A stretch of 26,993 nt of DNA from QHXQ01 sp036389375 (GCA_036389375.1 DASVQA010000075.1:1-26993); one strand, 5' to 3'; numbered from the stretch's first letter, positions 15,782-24,301 are shown. The notes: generated by a model not told the origin, from the letters alone. Translations and numbers: made by a program.

Positions 15782-18172
15782 ATGCGCGCACGTTTCGTTG
15801 CTTTTGCGCTCTGCTTTTCGCTGCTCTCTTCGGTCGCCGCAGCCGCGCCGCAGCCGCGCCGCCGCACGTCCGCCCGCCCTGCGTCGCGTCAGGCACTCAT
15901 TGCGCGCGCCACGACAAACGTGCCCGCGCCCGCCGACGTGCTCGGCTTCACGCCCGGCGACGACCGCAAGCTGGCCAGTTGGGCGCAGATGCTCGACTAC
16001 TTCCGCAAGCTGGACGCGGCGAGCGAGCGTGTGCAGTTTGCCGAGTTGGGCCGCACGACGATGGGCCGCCCCTTCGTGCTGGCGACCATCAGCGCGCCGG
16101 AGAATCTGGCGCGGCTCGGCGAGTTCAAAGAGATTCAGCGGCAACTGGCCGACCCGCGCACGCTGGGGCGCGGCGCGGACGCAAAAGCAGCGCAACTCAT
16201 CGCGCGCGGCAAGACCATCGTGCTGATCACGTGCGGGATTCACTCGACGGAAGTCGGCGGCAATCTGGCGAGCATGCTGATCGCGCACCGGCTCGCGGCC
16301 TCGGACGAGCCGGAGATTCAGAGCATCTTGCAGAACTGCATCGTGCTGCTCGTCCCCTCGCTCAACCCGGACGGCGTGGACATCGTTAAGAACTGGTACG
16401 ACCGCACGCTCGGCACGCCCTACGAGGGCACGTCTCCGCCGGAGCTTTATCACAAGTACACGGGGCACGATAACACCCGCGACTGGTACGCCTTCACGCA
16501 GGTCGAGACGCAGTTGACGGTTGACAAGATTCACAACGTCTGGCATCCGCAGATCGTCCACGACATACACCAGCAGGGCGAGGCCGGCTCGCGGATATTT
16601 TTGCCGCCCTACATGAAACCCGTCGAGCCGAACGTGCCGCAGCAGATCGTCGCCGGCTACACCGAACTCGGCAACTACATGGCGGCCGAGTTGCGCGCGC
16701 AAGGCTTCAAAGGCATCACCACCGATTCGACCTACGATGCCTGGACGCCCGCCCGCGCCTATTCGCACTATCACGGCGGCGTCCGCATCCTCTCCGAAAC
16801 GGCCTCGGCCCACCTCGCCACGCCCATCACGCTCAAGTTCGCCGACCTGCGCTCGCGCGAAGGCTACGACCCGCAGAAAGAGTCGGCCAACTTCGGCCCC
16901 GTCTGGCCCGGCGGCGAATGGCATCTGCGCGACATCACCAACTACATGACGACGGCCGCGTTCGCCCTCCTCCGCCACGCCGCCGCGCATCGCACCGAAT
17001 GGCTGCAACGCTTCTACGCCATCGGCCAAGAGGCCGTGCGCCCGCGCCGGGCCGGCGAGTTATACGGCTTTGAGATCACGCCGTCGCGCAGCGGTCTGAT
17101 GCTCACGCACATCCTGCGGCGCGGGGGCGTCGAGGTTGATTACGGCCGCCCCGTCGGTACGACTACGGACGGGCGCGCGCAGTTGTCCGAGTATGTGTCG
17201 TTGGCGCAGCCCTACGGCGCGTTCGCCAAGGCGCTGCTTGAAGCGCAACACTACCCCGATCTCCGCGATGCGAAGGGCCAGCCTATCGCGCCTTACGATG
17301 TTACCGCGCACTCGCTGTCGTTATTGATGGGCGTCGAAGTCAAGCCGCTCTACACAGCGCCCCGCTACAAAAAGGTGCAGATTGATGAACAGGGCGAGCT
17401 AGACGTTTACGCGCCGAAGGCTAGGTTGGCGGTCTATAAGTCGCACGTACCCGCGCTTGATGAGGGCTGGACGCGCTGGGTGCTACAACAGAACGGCCGC
17501 ATCCATCCAACGGACAACGTCGAGACCGTGCCGACTGCCACGCCTTTCTCTTCGCTTGAAGACGCAGAGGTGCGCGCCGGCAACCTGCGCGCGAAGTACG
17601 ACGCGATCATCATCCCCGATCAGTCGCCGCGCGCGATCTTGAACGGTTATCGCGCGGGCACGATGCCGCCGGAGTTGACGGGCGGCTTGGGCGAGGCGGG
17701 CGTACAGGCTCTGCGCGAGTTTGTCGAAGCGGGCGGGACGCTCGTCGCCTTGAACGATGCGTCGGACTTTGCCATCGAGGCCTTCAAGCTGCCGGTGCGC
17801 GACATCACGGCCAACCTCAAACAGACGGAATACTACGCGCCCGGCTCGATCCTGCGCACGGAACTGGACACGACGCACCCGGTCGCGGCCGGCATGCCGC
17901 GCGAGTCAATCGCGTGGGTCGAAAGCTCGCCCGTGTTCGAGGTCGAGCCGAAAGAGGCCGCGCGCGTCCACGTCATCGCGCGCTACCCCGTAGACCGTGC
18001 GCCGCTTTTGTCCGGTTGGCTGCTCGGCGGAGAACGACTCAAAGGCAAGGCCGCGCTCGTCGAGGTGACGATGGGGCGCGGGCACATCTACCTCTTCGGT
18101 TTTCGCCCGCAGTATCGCGGGCAATCGTTGGCAACTTATCCGCTTCTCTTCAACGCGCTGCGCGCAAGATGA
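15782..18172 (+). CDS. Secreted M14-family zinc metallopeptidase with C-terminal amidotransferase-like domain
   Basis: The protein has 796 residues with a Sec signal peptide (about 1-20, ending VAAAA-PQ). The carboxypeptidase fold follows. The first zinc motif HxxE is GIH154-STE157; the third ligand is expected in VHDIHQQG (H260 or H263), and the catalytic Glu is probably E339 in ILSETASAH. SLNPDGVDIVKNWYDRT and HDNTRDWYAFTQ are typical of a large secreted M14 branch common in Acidobacteriota and Bacteroidota. From about residue 600 there is a class I glutamine amidotransferase-like fold (YDAIIIPDQS, LREFVEAGGTLVALN), usual in this branch and probably non-catalytic. It likely trims peptides outside the inner membrane. 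The frame is open from 15740, but the ATG at 15782 starts the signal peptide cleanly. Its TGA overlaps an ATG (18169) in frame with the next gene. Confidence 0.92.
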   Translation: MRARFVAFALCFSLLSSVAAAAPQPRRRTSARPASRQALIARATTNVPAPADVLGFTPGDDRKLASWAQMLDYFRKLDAASERVQFAELGRTTMGRPFVLATISAPENLARLGEFKEIQRQLADPRTLGRGADAKAAQLIARGKTIVLITCGIHSTEVGGNLASMLIAHRLAASDEPEIQSILQNCIVLLVPSLNPDGVDIVKNWYDRTLGTPYEGTSPPELYHKYTGHDNTRDWYAFTQVETQLTVDKIHNVWHPQIVHDIHQQGEAGSRIFLPPYMKPVEPNVPQQIVAGYTELGNYMAAELRAQGFKGITTDSTYDAWTPARAYSHYHGGVRILSETASAHLATPITLKFADLRSREGYDPQKESANFGPVWPGGEWHLRDITNYMTTAAFALLRHAAAHRTEWLQRFYAIGQEAVRPRRAGELYGFEITPSRSGLMLTHILRRGGVEVDYGRPVGTTTDGRAQLSEYVSLAQPYGAFAKALLEAQHYPDLRDAKGQPIAPYDVTAHSLSLLMGVEVKPLYTAPRYKKVQIDEQGELDVYAPKARLAVYKSHVPALDEGWTRWVLQQNGRIHPTDNVETVPTATPFSSLEDAEVRAGNLRAKYDAIIIPDQSPRAILNGYRAGTMPPELTGGLGEAGVQALREFVEAGGTLVALNDASDFAIEAFKLPVRDITANLKQTEYYAPGSILRTELDTTHPVAAGMPRESIAWVESSPVFEVEPKEAARVHVIARYPVDRAPLLSGWLLGGERLKGKAALVEVTMGRGHIYLFGFRPQYRGQSLATYPLLFNALRAR

Positions 18173-18192
18173 ATCAACCGAACGTGTATTTT

Positions 18193-18196
18193 GGAG
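18193..18196 (+). promoter_or_regulatory. Shine-Dalgarno site favouring the VWFA-related start at 18205
   Basis: GGAG lies 8 bases before the ATG at 18205. A competing in-frame ATG at 18169 overlaps the M14 stop codon (ATGA) and could start by coupling, adding 12 residues. Confidence 0.55.
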
Positions 18197-18204
18197 ATGG
18201 CAAG

Positions 18205-20418
18205 ATGGAGGCAAAAGAGAGACGCTTGCAGCCGCCCGCAGGCTTAGCGGCGCGGGCGTGCATGAGGCGCGTGTCGGCGGGCGTGCTGTTCGTCTGCCTG
18301 TGCGTGTGGCTCGCGGGGGGCGTGCGGGCGCAGGAGGTGCAGCCGCTGCCGGTCGCTAGACCCACGCCGGACGACGTGGTGCGTATCAACGCAGACCTCG
18401 TGCAGACGGACGTGATCGTGCTGAACAAACAAGGGCGCTTCGTTGACGGGCTGAAGCGCGAAGACTTTATCGTTGCGCTCGACGGCTATCCGCAGCCCAT
18501 TCAATTCTTCGAGCGCGTCACGGCGGGCAGCGGCGACGAAGAGGCGCAACTCGCGCTGGCCCGGGGCGCGGCGCAGGGCATCGATCCGAACGCGCTCCGG
18601 CCGCTTGATCGCGGGCGCGTCGTCTTCTTTTTCGTTGACGACTTCCACCTCTCCGTCGCCAGCGCAAAGCAGGTGCGCGACACTTTGCGCCGCTTCATCG
18701 AAACCGATCTGGGCCAGAACGATCTGATGGCCATCATGTCCGCGAGCGGGCAGGTCGGCTTTCTGCAACAACTGACCGACGAGAAGACCGTGCTGCGCAC
18801 CGCCGTCGAGCGCATCAAATCGGGCCCGCCGCCCGTGCGCGATTACCAGCAACCGACCATGAGCGAGTATCACGCGCTCGCCATCGCGGAGCACGACATA
18901 CAGGTGCTCGATTTCTTCGCGGCCAAGCTACTCGAAGAGACGCCGAGTTTGGGGCTTGAGACGGCGCGGACGATGGTTGAGGCGCGCGCCAGCGCCTTGC
19001 TGCAACAGGCGACCGACGCGACGGGGCGCACGTTGTACGCGCTGGAAAACGCGATTCAGCCGTCGTTCGTCGTGCCCGGTCGCAAGGTCTTCTTCTTCCT
19101 GAGCGACGGCTTCTATCTCAACCGCACGGACGCCTCCACGCTCGGTCAACTGCGCCGCGTCGCCAACGCCGCCGCCCGCGCAGGCGTGGTCATCTACGCG
19201 CTCGACACGCGCGGCCTCAGCGCCGATTGGGTGCAGCCCGGCGACTACGCGCCGGCCGATCCGGGCGGGCTGCTCACGCAAGCGAGTTTCGGGGCCGTAG
19301 CGGCCGCGCAGGAACCGCTCAACGCCTTGTCGGTGGACACGGGCGGGCGGGCCTTTCTGAACTCCAACGTGCTCTCGACCGGCGTGACCAACGCGCTCAA
19401 CGAGACGGCGCGTTACTACCTGCTCGCGTGGCAGCCCGATGAGCAGTTGGAGCGGCGTGGTCGTCCCAACCGGGCCGTGTTCAGCATCCGCAATCATCCT
19501 GAGTACACGGTGCTGGCGCGGCGCGGCTATTTCCGCCCGACGGAAGACTCCATTCCCCGCCCGCTCAGCGTCAAGCTCAGTCCACGCGTAGGCGCAGCGC
19601 CCACGCCGACGCCCGCGACCGACCCAACGCTCCTCGCCGCCCTGACCGCCCCTTATCCGACCAGCGCGCTCCCCATCGCGCTCAATCTTGCTTATCAGGA
19701 TGCGCCGGGCCTCGGCCCCGTCGTCCACGCGTCGGTGCAAGTGGACAGCGCGGGGCTTGAGTTCAAACAAGTGCCGGGTGAGGGCGCGGCTATCGTCGAA
19801 GTGGCCGGCGTGGTTTTCAACACGGAGGGGCGGCAGGTTGCCAGTTTCAAAAACCGCTTGAACCTCAATCCGCCCGCGAGCGGCGAGTGGCCGCAAGGGT
19901 GGCGTGGCTTCGTCACGCAGTACAACGTGCAACTCACGCCGGGCTTGTATCAGGTGCGAGCGGCGGCGCGCGACGTGCGCGCGGGCACGCTTGGCAGCGC
20001 CATGCGCTGGATCGAGATTCCCGATCTCACTAAGGGCGGGCTGGCGCTCGCCAGCCTGCAACTGAGCGAGCGCAAGGCGGTCACGGATGCACAGGTCGTC
20101 ATCACGCCGAACGTGGACGGGCGCTTCAGCGCAAAGTCGGCGCTGCGCTTCCACACTTACGTCTATAACGCGGCGCACACCGGCCAACCGCCGGACGTGG
20201 TGCTACAGATGCAAATCTTCCGCGATAACCAGCCGGTCGTAACCGCCCCGTCGCGCCCCGTGCCCGCGCACCACGCGGACGACCCGGCCCGCCTCGCTTA
20301 CGACGCGGAGTTGCCGCTCGACACGCTGACGACCGGGCGCTACCAGTTGCGCGTCACAGCCCTTGACCGCGCGACCAAAGCGACGGCCATGCAGCAGGTC
20401 AGCTTTGAGATCAGGTAA
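18205..20418 (+). CDS. Secreted VWFA-related domain protein
   Basis: With the start at 18205 it has 737 residues. A signal peptide (about 20-43, ending GGVRA-Q) is followed by the segment typical of acidobacterial VWFA-related proteins (TIGR03436-like): INADLVQTDVIVLNKQGRFVDGLKREDF as positions about 60-85. The von Willebrand A-like fold follows: VVFFFVDDFHLS near 140 replaces the canonical DxSxS metal site, and RKVFFFLSDGFY near 295 and AGVVIYALDTRGL near 330 are core strands. The C-terminal half (from about 440) is beta-rich without an assigned domain. The protein probably binds partners in the periplasm or at the surface. It is translated close to, or coupled with, the M14 peptidase, so the two likely share a transcript. 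It ends before a strong terminator. The frame runs back to 17914 inside the peptidase, which I discount. Confidence 0.88.
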   Translation: MEAKERRLQPPAGLAARACMRRVSAGVLFVCLCVWLAGGVRAQEVQPLPVARPTPDDVVRINADLVQTDVIVLNKQGRFVDGLKREDFIVALDGYPQPIQFFERVTAGSGDEEAQLALARGAAQGIDPNALRPLDRGRVVFFFVDDFHLSVASAKQVRDTLRRFIETDLGQNDLMAIMSASGQVGFLQQLTDEKTVLRTAVERIKSGPPPVRDYQQPTMSEYHALAIAEHDIQVLDFFAAKLLEETPSLGLETARTMVEARASALLQQATDATGRTLYALENAIQPSFVVPGRKVFFFLSDGFYLNRTDASTLGQLRRVANAAARAGVVIYALDTRGLSADWVQPGDYAPADPGGLLTQASFGAVAAAQEPLNALSVDTGGRAFLNSNVLSTGVTNALNETARYYLLAWQPDEQLERRGRPNRAVFSIRNHPEYTVLARRGYFRPTEDSIPRPLSVKLSPRVGAAPTPTPATDPTLLAALTAPYPTSALPIALNLAYQDAPGLGPVVHASVQVDSAGLEFKQVPGEGAAIVEVAGVVFNTEGRQVASFKNRLNLNPPASGEWPQGWRGFVTQYNVQLTPGLYQVRAAARDVRAGTLGSAMRWIEIPDLTKGGLALASLQLSERKAVTDAQVVITPNVDGRFSAKSALRFHTYVYNAAHTGQPPDVVLQMQIFRDNQPVVTAPSRPVPAHHADDPARLAYDAELPLDTLTTGRYQLRVTALDRATKATAMQQVSFEIR

Positions 20419-20434
20419 ATTCGCGGCAGACAAA

Positions 20435-20479
20435 GAAAGCAGCAGGCCCATGACACTCGGTCATGGGCCTGCTGCTTTC
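20435..20479. terminator. Strong bidirectional terminator, 20-base perfect stem
   Basis: 20435-20454 and 20460-20479 are perfectly complementary around a 5-base loop (ACTCG). The convergent VWFA-related and ABC1-kinase genes end 16 and 23 bases away. On the minus strand the stem is followed by a T-rich CTTTCTTTGTCT region, giving a classical intrinsic terminator for the 20503-24941 cluster; on the plus strand CTTTCATC follows. Confidence 0.88.
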
Positions 20480-20502
20480 ATCACGTGATAAATCGCTGCC
20501 GG

Positions 20503-22266
20503 CTACTGTTCCAGATACATCTTCGCGGCCATTTTCGCCAGCTTCCACATCTTGCCCCACTCGATGCGCCCGCCCTCGTCGCGCCCCGTCAGCTTGTCAA
20601 TCACGAGTTTGCGAAACTGCTTGCCTTCGCGGCGCAGCATGAACTCTTTGGCGTAAGGCTTCGCGGTGTCGAAGAAGCTGAAGGCCGGGTCGGTGATGAT
20701 GCCGATGCCTTCGAGCGTCATGAGCGCGCGCATGATGTAGGTGAAGCGCGCGGGCAGCCGAAACGGGTATTCGTACATCACTTCGGCCAGATCGTAGGTC
20801 AACTCTTTGAAGTTCACCTCGCCGAGTTTCAGATTCAGGTAATGCTGAAAGAGCGCCTCGATCACCGGGCGCACGAGTTCGGGGCTGACGCCGGGTTTCA
20901 GAAAGTCCAGATCGATCAAGTCCTGCGCGAGGCCATGTATATCGCGCTCGACGACATGGAAGAAGGCGTTGATCATGCGCGCTTGCAGTTCCGGCGTGAT
21001 GCGCCCCGTCATGCCGAAGTCGAAGAAGGCGAGGTGGCCCGTGTCCAGAACGAGCAGGTTGCCGGGATGCGGGTCGGCATGAAAGTAGCCGTCTTCGAGC
21101 AATTGCTTGAGGTAGGTACGCACGAGCAGGCGGTTGACCTTGACGGGCGAGATGCGCCGCGCCTTCAGCCCCTCGATGTCCGTAACCTTAGTGCCGCGCA
21201 CAAAGTCGAGCGTGAGCACGCGCGCGGTCGTGTGCGACCAGTGGATGCGCGGCACACGGATAACGTGCCAGTCCTTGAAATTCCGGCGGAAGCGGTCGGC
21301 GTTGCGCCCCTCCTGCGCGTAGTCCATCTCCTCGAAGATGGTCTCGGTGAACTCGCGCAGCATCCCTTCCCAATCGGCGTTCTCGTTGAACTCCGGGCGA
21401 CGCGCCAGCACCTTGACGATGCGCCGCAGGATCGCTATGTCAAAACTGATCGTCTCGGCCAGATGCGGGCGCTGTACTTTGACGGCGACCTCCGCCCCAT
21501 TGTGTAAACGCGCGCGATAGACCTGACCGAGCGACGCGGCGGCAATCGGCTCGGCGTCAATCTCCGCAAACGCTGCCTGTAGGCTGCGCCCCAACTCCGC
21601 CTCGATGCGCGCGTAAGCTTCGCTCGTCGGAAACGGCGGCACTTGATCTTGCAGCGTCGCCAGTTCTTTCACGTAGGCGAGCGGCAGCAGGTCGCCGCGC
21701 GTGCCGAGCGCCTGCCCGATCTTGATGAAGGTGGGCCCCAGTTTGATGAGGCTGCGGTTGAACCAGATGGCCTGCTGTGTGAGCCGCGCCTCTTTACTAC
21801 TCGAAGCGTCCGCGCCGCGAAAGACCACGAAGCGCAACGCGCGGATCAGCCGGTCAACTGCGCGCACGTACAAAGCGTGTGCCCATGCGCGCAGACGCGT
21901 CATGCGCCCCTGCCCTTGCGCCGCCTCGCTCCGGCGCGCCGCCATACGCAGGTTGAACTTACTGCGCGCTTCGTAGTTTTCGAGAAACAGGTAGAACGAC
22001 AGCAGCCCCAGCACGCGCGTGATCTGCGCCGTGCGCCACCAACCGCGCCAACCTAGCCGCTCGAAATCAACCGGGCCGACGCGCGCCGTATGCCCATCAC
22101 CCGGCGCGACGTGGCGCACGCTATTGTTCACGTCAGCACCGGCCTTGCGCGGCGCAGGCCCGGCCAAAGCGGTCTGCTCGTACGCGTGGCCGTTGCCGTG
22201 CGCGTTGTGCCCGTTGCCGTTAGCGCCGCCGGTGGGTGTCAGGGATGTCTGTTCGTTAATCGCCAT
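20503..22266 (-). CDS. ABC1/AarF/UbiB-family atypical kinase
   Basis: This 587-residue protein belongs to the UbiB/AarF (ABC1/ADCK) family, atypical kinase or ATPase proteins supporting quinone and other isoprenoid lipid metabolism at the membrane. Visible motifs: FIKIGQALGTRGDLLP (KxGQ, near 175), the Ala-rich loop PIAAASLGQVYRA (near 240-250), VAVKVQRP (ATP-binding Lys), DGYFHADPHPGNLL (catalytic loop, near 395-405) and FFDFGMTG (near 410). No C-terminal double membrane helix, as found in E. coli UbiB, is seen; the protein ends in a basic amphipathic segment (GKMWKLAKMAAKMYLEQ). The first 60 residues are an unusual Gly/Asn/His-rich low-complexity tail. The open frame extends to 22467, but the ATG at 22264-22266 is preferred; no SD is visible. 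It is last in the minus-strand cluster, 233 bases after ribF. Confidence 0.92.
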   Translation of the reverse strand: MAINEQTSLTPTGGANGNGHNAHGNGHAYEQTALAGPAPRKAGADVNNSVRHVAPGDGHTARVGPVDFERLGWRGWWRTAQITRVLGLLSFYLFLENYEARSKFNLRMAARRSEAAQGQGRMTRLRAWAHALYVRAVDRLIRALRFVVFRGADASSSKEARLTQQAIWFNRSLIKLGPTFIKIGQALGTRGDLLPLAYVKELATLQDQVPPFPTSEAYARIEAELGRSLQAAFAEIDAEPIAAASLGQVYRARLHNGAEVAVKVQRPHLAETISFDIAILRRIVKVLARRPEFNENADWEGMLREFTETIFEEMDYAQEGRNADRFRRNFKDWHVIRVPRIHWSHTTARVLTLDFVRGTKVTDIEGLKARRISPVKVNRLLVRTYLKQLLEDGYFHADPHPGNLLVLDTGHLAFFDFGMTGRITPELQARMINAFFHVVERDIHGLAQDLIDLDFLKPGVSPELVRPVIEALFQHYLNLKLGEVNFKELTYDLAEVMYEYPFRLPARFTYIMRALMTLEGIGIITDPAFSFFDTAKPYAKEFMLRREGKQFRKLVIDKLTGRDEGGRIEWGKMWKLAKMAAKMYLEQ

Positions 22267-22419
22267 GCGCGTACCATCGTAAGTTGCGCCTGTTGCAAAC
22301 CTATAACAGCAACGAAGAAATAGGGTTTCAAGTTGCAGCCAACGGGGTCGCCCATTAGATGCGCCAGCCCCGAAACCTGCATCCTGCCAACGAAAACCGG
22401 ACGCTAATTTCGACGGGGC

Positions 22420-22472
22420 AGAGTTTGGCCCGGCCCGCGTTCTTTTGCCTAAATCGGGCCGGGCCAAACTCT
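22420..22472. repeat. 18-base perfect inverted repeat between ribF and the ABC1-kinase gene
   Basis: 22420-22437 and 22455-22472 are exact reverse complements (arm AGAGTTTGGCCCGGCCCG) around a 17-base A/T-rich loop. It begins 27 bases past the ribF stop on the minus strand. No T-run follows in that direction, so it may be a factor-dependent terminator, a processing site or a mobile-element remnant. The rest of 22267-22499 contains nothing else I can identify. Confidence 0.75.
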
Positions 22473-22499
22473 ACCGCCGACGATTTAATGGAGTTTCTT

Positions 22500-23453
22500 T
22501 TAGACCACCACGAGCGTGTGGCGCACGCCACGCCGCGTGAAATAGCTGCGGGTGCGGGCCACGTCCGCGTCAATCTGCCGCTGCAACTCGTCAACGGACG
22601 CGAATTTTCGTTCGGCGCGCAGGCGGCGCAGGAAGCGCACGCGCACCACGTCGCCGTAGAGATCGCCCGTCCAATCCAGCACGTAGGTTTCAACCGAGCG
22701 GTCGGCATCGTGCTCAAAGGTTGGGCGCGTGCCGACGTTGGTCACGCTGCGCCGCCACGCGCCGTCAATCAACGTCGCCGTGACGTAGACGCCGGCCGCC
22801 GGGATGACGCGGTTCTGCGGTTGCAGGTTCAGGGTCGGAAAGCCCAGCGTGCGCCCGCGCTCGTGCCCGCGCACGACGCGCCCCTCGACGCCGTAAGGTC
22901 GCCCCAACATGCGCCGCGCAAGGTTCACGCGCCCCTGCAATAGCAACTCACGAATCCGGCTGGAACTGATGCGCTGACCGCGCAGACGCACCTCCGGCAC
23001 TTCGGCCGCCGCAAAGCCGAGTTGCGCGCTCACGCGCCGGAGCAGTTCGATGTTGCCTTCACGTTTGTAGCCGAAGGCGAAGCCGCGGCCCAGATAGACG
23101 GCGCGCGCCTGCAAACGTTCAAACACCACGTCGCGCAAAAACTCTTCGGCGCGCACCTGCGCGAACTCGCGCGTAAAGCGCACGACTATGGTCTGCTCGA
23201 TCCCCAGCGCGTCAAACGCCTCGATCTTCTGGTCGAACGTCTGTAAGAGCGGCGGTGCAGACGCAGGATGCAGCACTGCGCGCGGGTGCGGATCGAAGGT
23301 GATCACGGTCGGCACGGCCGCGACGGCGCGCGCCCGCTCGATCACTGTCCGCATGATCAACTGATGCCCCAGATGCAGCCCGTCGAACACGCCCAACGTC
23401 AACACCGTCGGGCGCGCGATCTCCGCGTTGTCCGTACCATGAAAGAGACGCAT
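22500..23453 (-). CDS. ribF: Bifunctional riboflavin kinase / FAD synthetase RibF
   Basis: The 317-residue cytoplasmic enzyme phosphorylates riboflavin to FMN and adenylates FMN to FAD. The N-terminal nucleotidyltransferase domain shows GVFDGLHLGH (21-30, the HxGH-type site), ITFDPHPRAVL, and ISSSRIRELLLQG. The C-terminal riboflavin kinase domain shows GRTLGFPTLNL (usual form GFPTAN), GVYVT, and SVTNVGTRPTF. Length is normal for the family. The frame continues 26 codons upstream through a repeat, so the ATG at 23451-23453 (MRLFHG) is the likely start. There is no SD: the six bases before the ATG are CTTCTT, and directly before those lies the end of a 14-base stem. No FMN riboswitch is recognisable. 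It lies downstream of the PhnP-like hydrolase on the same strand. Confidence 0.95.
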   Translation of the reverse strand: MRLFHGTDNAEIARPTVLTLGVFDGLHLGHQLIMRTVIERARAVAAVPTVITFDPHPRAVLHPASAPPLLQTFDQKIEAFDALGIEQTIVVRFTREFAQVRAEEFLRDVVFERLQARAVYLGRGFAFGYKREGNIELLRRVSAQLGFAAAEVPEVRLRGQRISSSRIRELLLQGRVNLARRMLGRPYGVEGRVVRGHERGRTLGFPTLNLQPQNRVIPAAGVYVTATLIDGAWRRSVTNVGTRPTFEHDADRSVETYVLDWTGDLYGDVVRVRFLRRLRAERKFASVDELQRQIDADVARTRSYFTRRGVRHTLVVV

Positions 23454-23459
23454 AAGAAG

Positions 23460-23540
23460 CAGTGACAAGTGACGAGCGACGAGTGGCGAGTTAAGACAAG
23501 CTGTGTTGCTTGGCCCTGTGTGACTTGTCACTTGTCACTG
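23460..23540 (-). repeat. Heptamer-rich inverted repeat directly before the ribF start
   Basis: CAGTGACAAGTGAC (23460-23473) is exactly mirrored by GTCACTTGTCACTG (23527-23540). The left side continues as degenerate heptamers (GTGACAA, GTGACGA, GCGACGA, GTGGCGA). The stop codon of the upstream hydrolase (23528-23530) lies in one arm, and the other arm ends 6 bases before the ribF ATG. CGAGTGGCGAG at 23480-23490 is shared with the pcrA junction. Confidence 0.7.
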
Positions 23541-24295
23541 ATTTCAAGTCCATCGTAGCCCCAGGCGACGCCGGGGGGCAGAAGTTTCGAGTCGCGTGCG
23601 TGTTTGATGTCGTGCGCGATGTGTGTCAGGTAAGCGCGGCGCGGCTTGAGTTGGGCGATGTAAGCGAGGGCCTGGTCGAGCCAGAGGTGCGTCGGGTGCG
23701 GTCTGATGCGCAGGCAATCGAGGACGAGCGTGTCAAGCCCGCCGAGCGCGTCCATCGTCGCCGGTGGAATCTCGCTCAGGTCGGTCGCGTAGGCGAAGTC
23801 GTTGAAGCGATAGGCGACGACGGGCAGCCGCCCATGTATGACTTCAAGCGGCGTCACTTGCAGATTGCGGCTGAGCGCGAAGGGTGCGCCAGGCATGACG
23901 GTGTGCGGGATGACCTGCGGCAAACCGCCGCCGAAGTGCGACGGCGCGAAGACGTAATCGAAGATGCGCCGGATGTCTATCCACGCGCGCTCGTTGGCAT
24001 AGACGCCGAGCGCACCGTAACGGAAATTGAGCGGGCGTATGTCGTCGAGGCCGAAGATGTGATCGGCGTGGCAGTGTGTGATGAGCACTGCGTCGAGCCA
24101 CTTCAATTTGGCCTTGAGCGCCTGTTGCCGGAAGTCCGAAGAGGTATCGACGAGCACCGTCTGCCCGTCGTGTTCGACCAGCACGGAGACGCGCAGGCGC
24201 TTGTCGCGCGGATCGTCCGATGTACACGTCTCGCACTCGCAGCCAATGGACGGCACGCCCGTCGAAGTGCCTGTGCCGAGCAGCGTGATCTTCAT
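23528..24295 (-). CDS. PhnP-like metallo-beta-lactamase-fold hydrolase
   Basis: The 255-residue protein is an MBL-fold metallohydrolase. The di-metal motif is T73-HCHADH (H74, H76, D78, H79), with later ligands expected at H in LEVIHGRL and D in ATDLSEIP. An N-terminal GCECETC (C19, C21, C24) matches the additional zinc-binding Cys cluster known in PhnP, a cyclic phosphate phosphodiesterase, and LTHIAHDIKH near the C-terminus fits the same group. I therefore expect a phosphodiesterase acting on a small cyclic phosphate or nucleotide. No phn genes are nearby, so a role in phosphonate breakdown is not supported. The ATG at 24293-24295 begins the usual MKITLLGTGTSTGVP; there is no SD, and an inverted repeat ends 6 bases before it. 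Confidence 0.92.
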   Translation of the reverse strand: MKITLLGTGTSTGVPSIGCECETCTSDDPRDKRLRVSVLVEHDGQTVLVDTSSDFRQQALKAKLKWLDAVLITHCHADHIFGLDDIRPLNFRYGALGVYANERAWIDIRRIFDYVFAPSHFGGGLPQVIPHTVMPGAPFALSRNLQVTPLEVIHGRLPVVAYRFNDFAYATDLSEIPPATMDALGGLDTLVLDCLRIRPHPTHLWLDQALAYIAQLKPRRAYLTHIAHDIKHARDSKLLPPGVAWGYDGLEISDK

Positions 24296-24301
24296 GCGAA
24301 A

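Noticed and set aside
15668..17029. 453-codon open frame on the minus strand
   Set aside because: Antisense to the M14 peptidase, whose zinc and catalytic motifs are intact on the plus strand; no motif on the antisense product.
17914..18168. N-terminal extension of the VWFA-related frame
   Set aside because: It lies inside the M14 peptidase in another frame, is extremely Arg-rich, and would bury the signal peptide.
18928..20187. 419-codon open frame on the minus strand
   Set aside because: Antisense to the VWFA-related gene and composed of Arg/Ala/Val-rich shadow sequence.
20485..21507. 340-codon open frame on the plus strand
   Set aside because: Antisense to the ABC1 kinase with all kinase motifs on the minus strand; it also starts within the terminator region.
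22267..22467. Upstream extension of the ABC1-kinase frame
   Set aside because: The extension would include part of the 18-base inverted repeat, shows no kinase-family homology, and MAINEQ is a plausible start.
23454..23530. FMN riboswitch before ribF
   Set aside because: None of the conserved FMN-element sequences are present; the leader is a repeat.
23454..23531. Upstream extension of the RibF frame by 26 residues
   Set aside because: It would translate the heptamer repeat and overlap the MBL stop; RibF proteins normally begin near the MRLFHG position.
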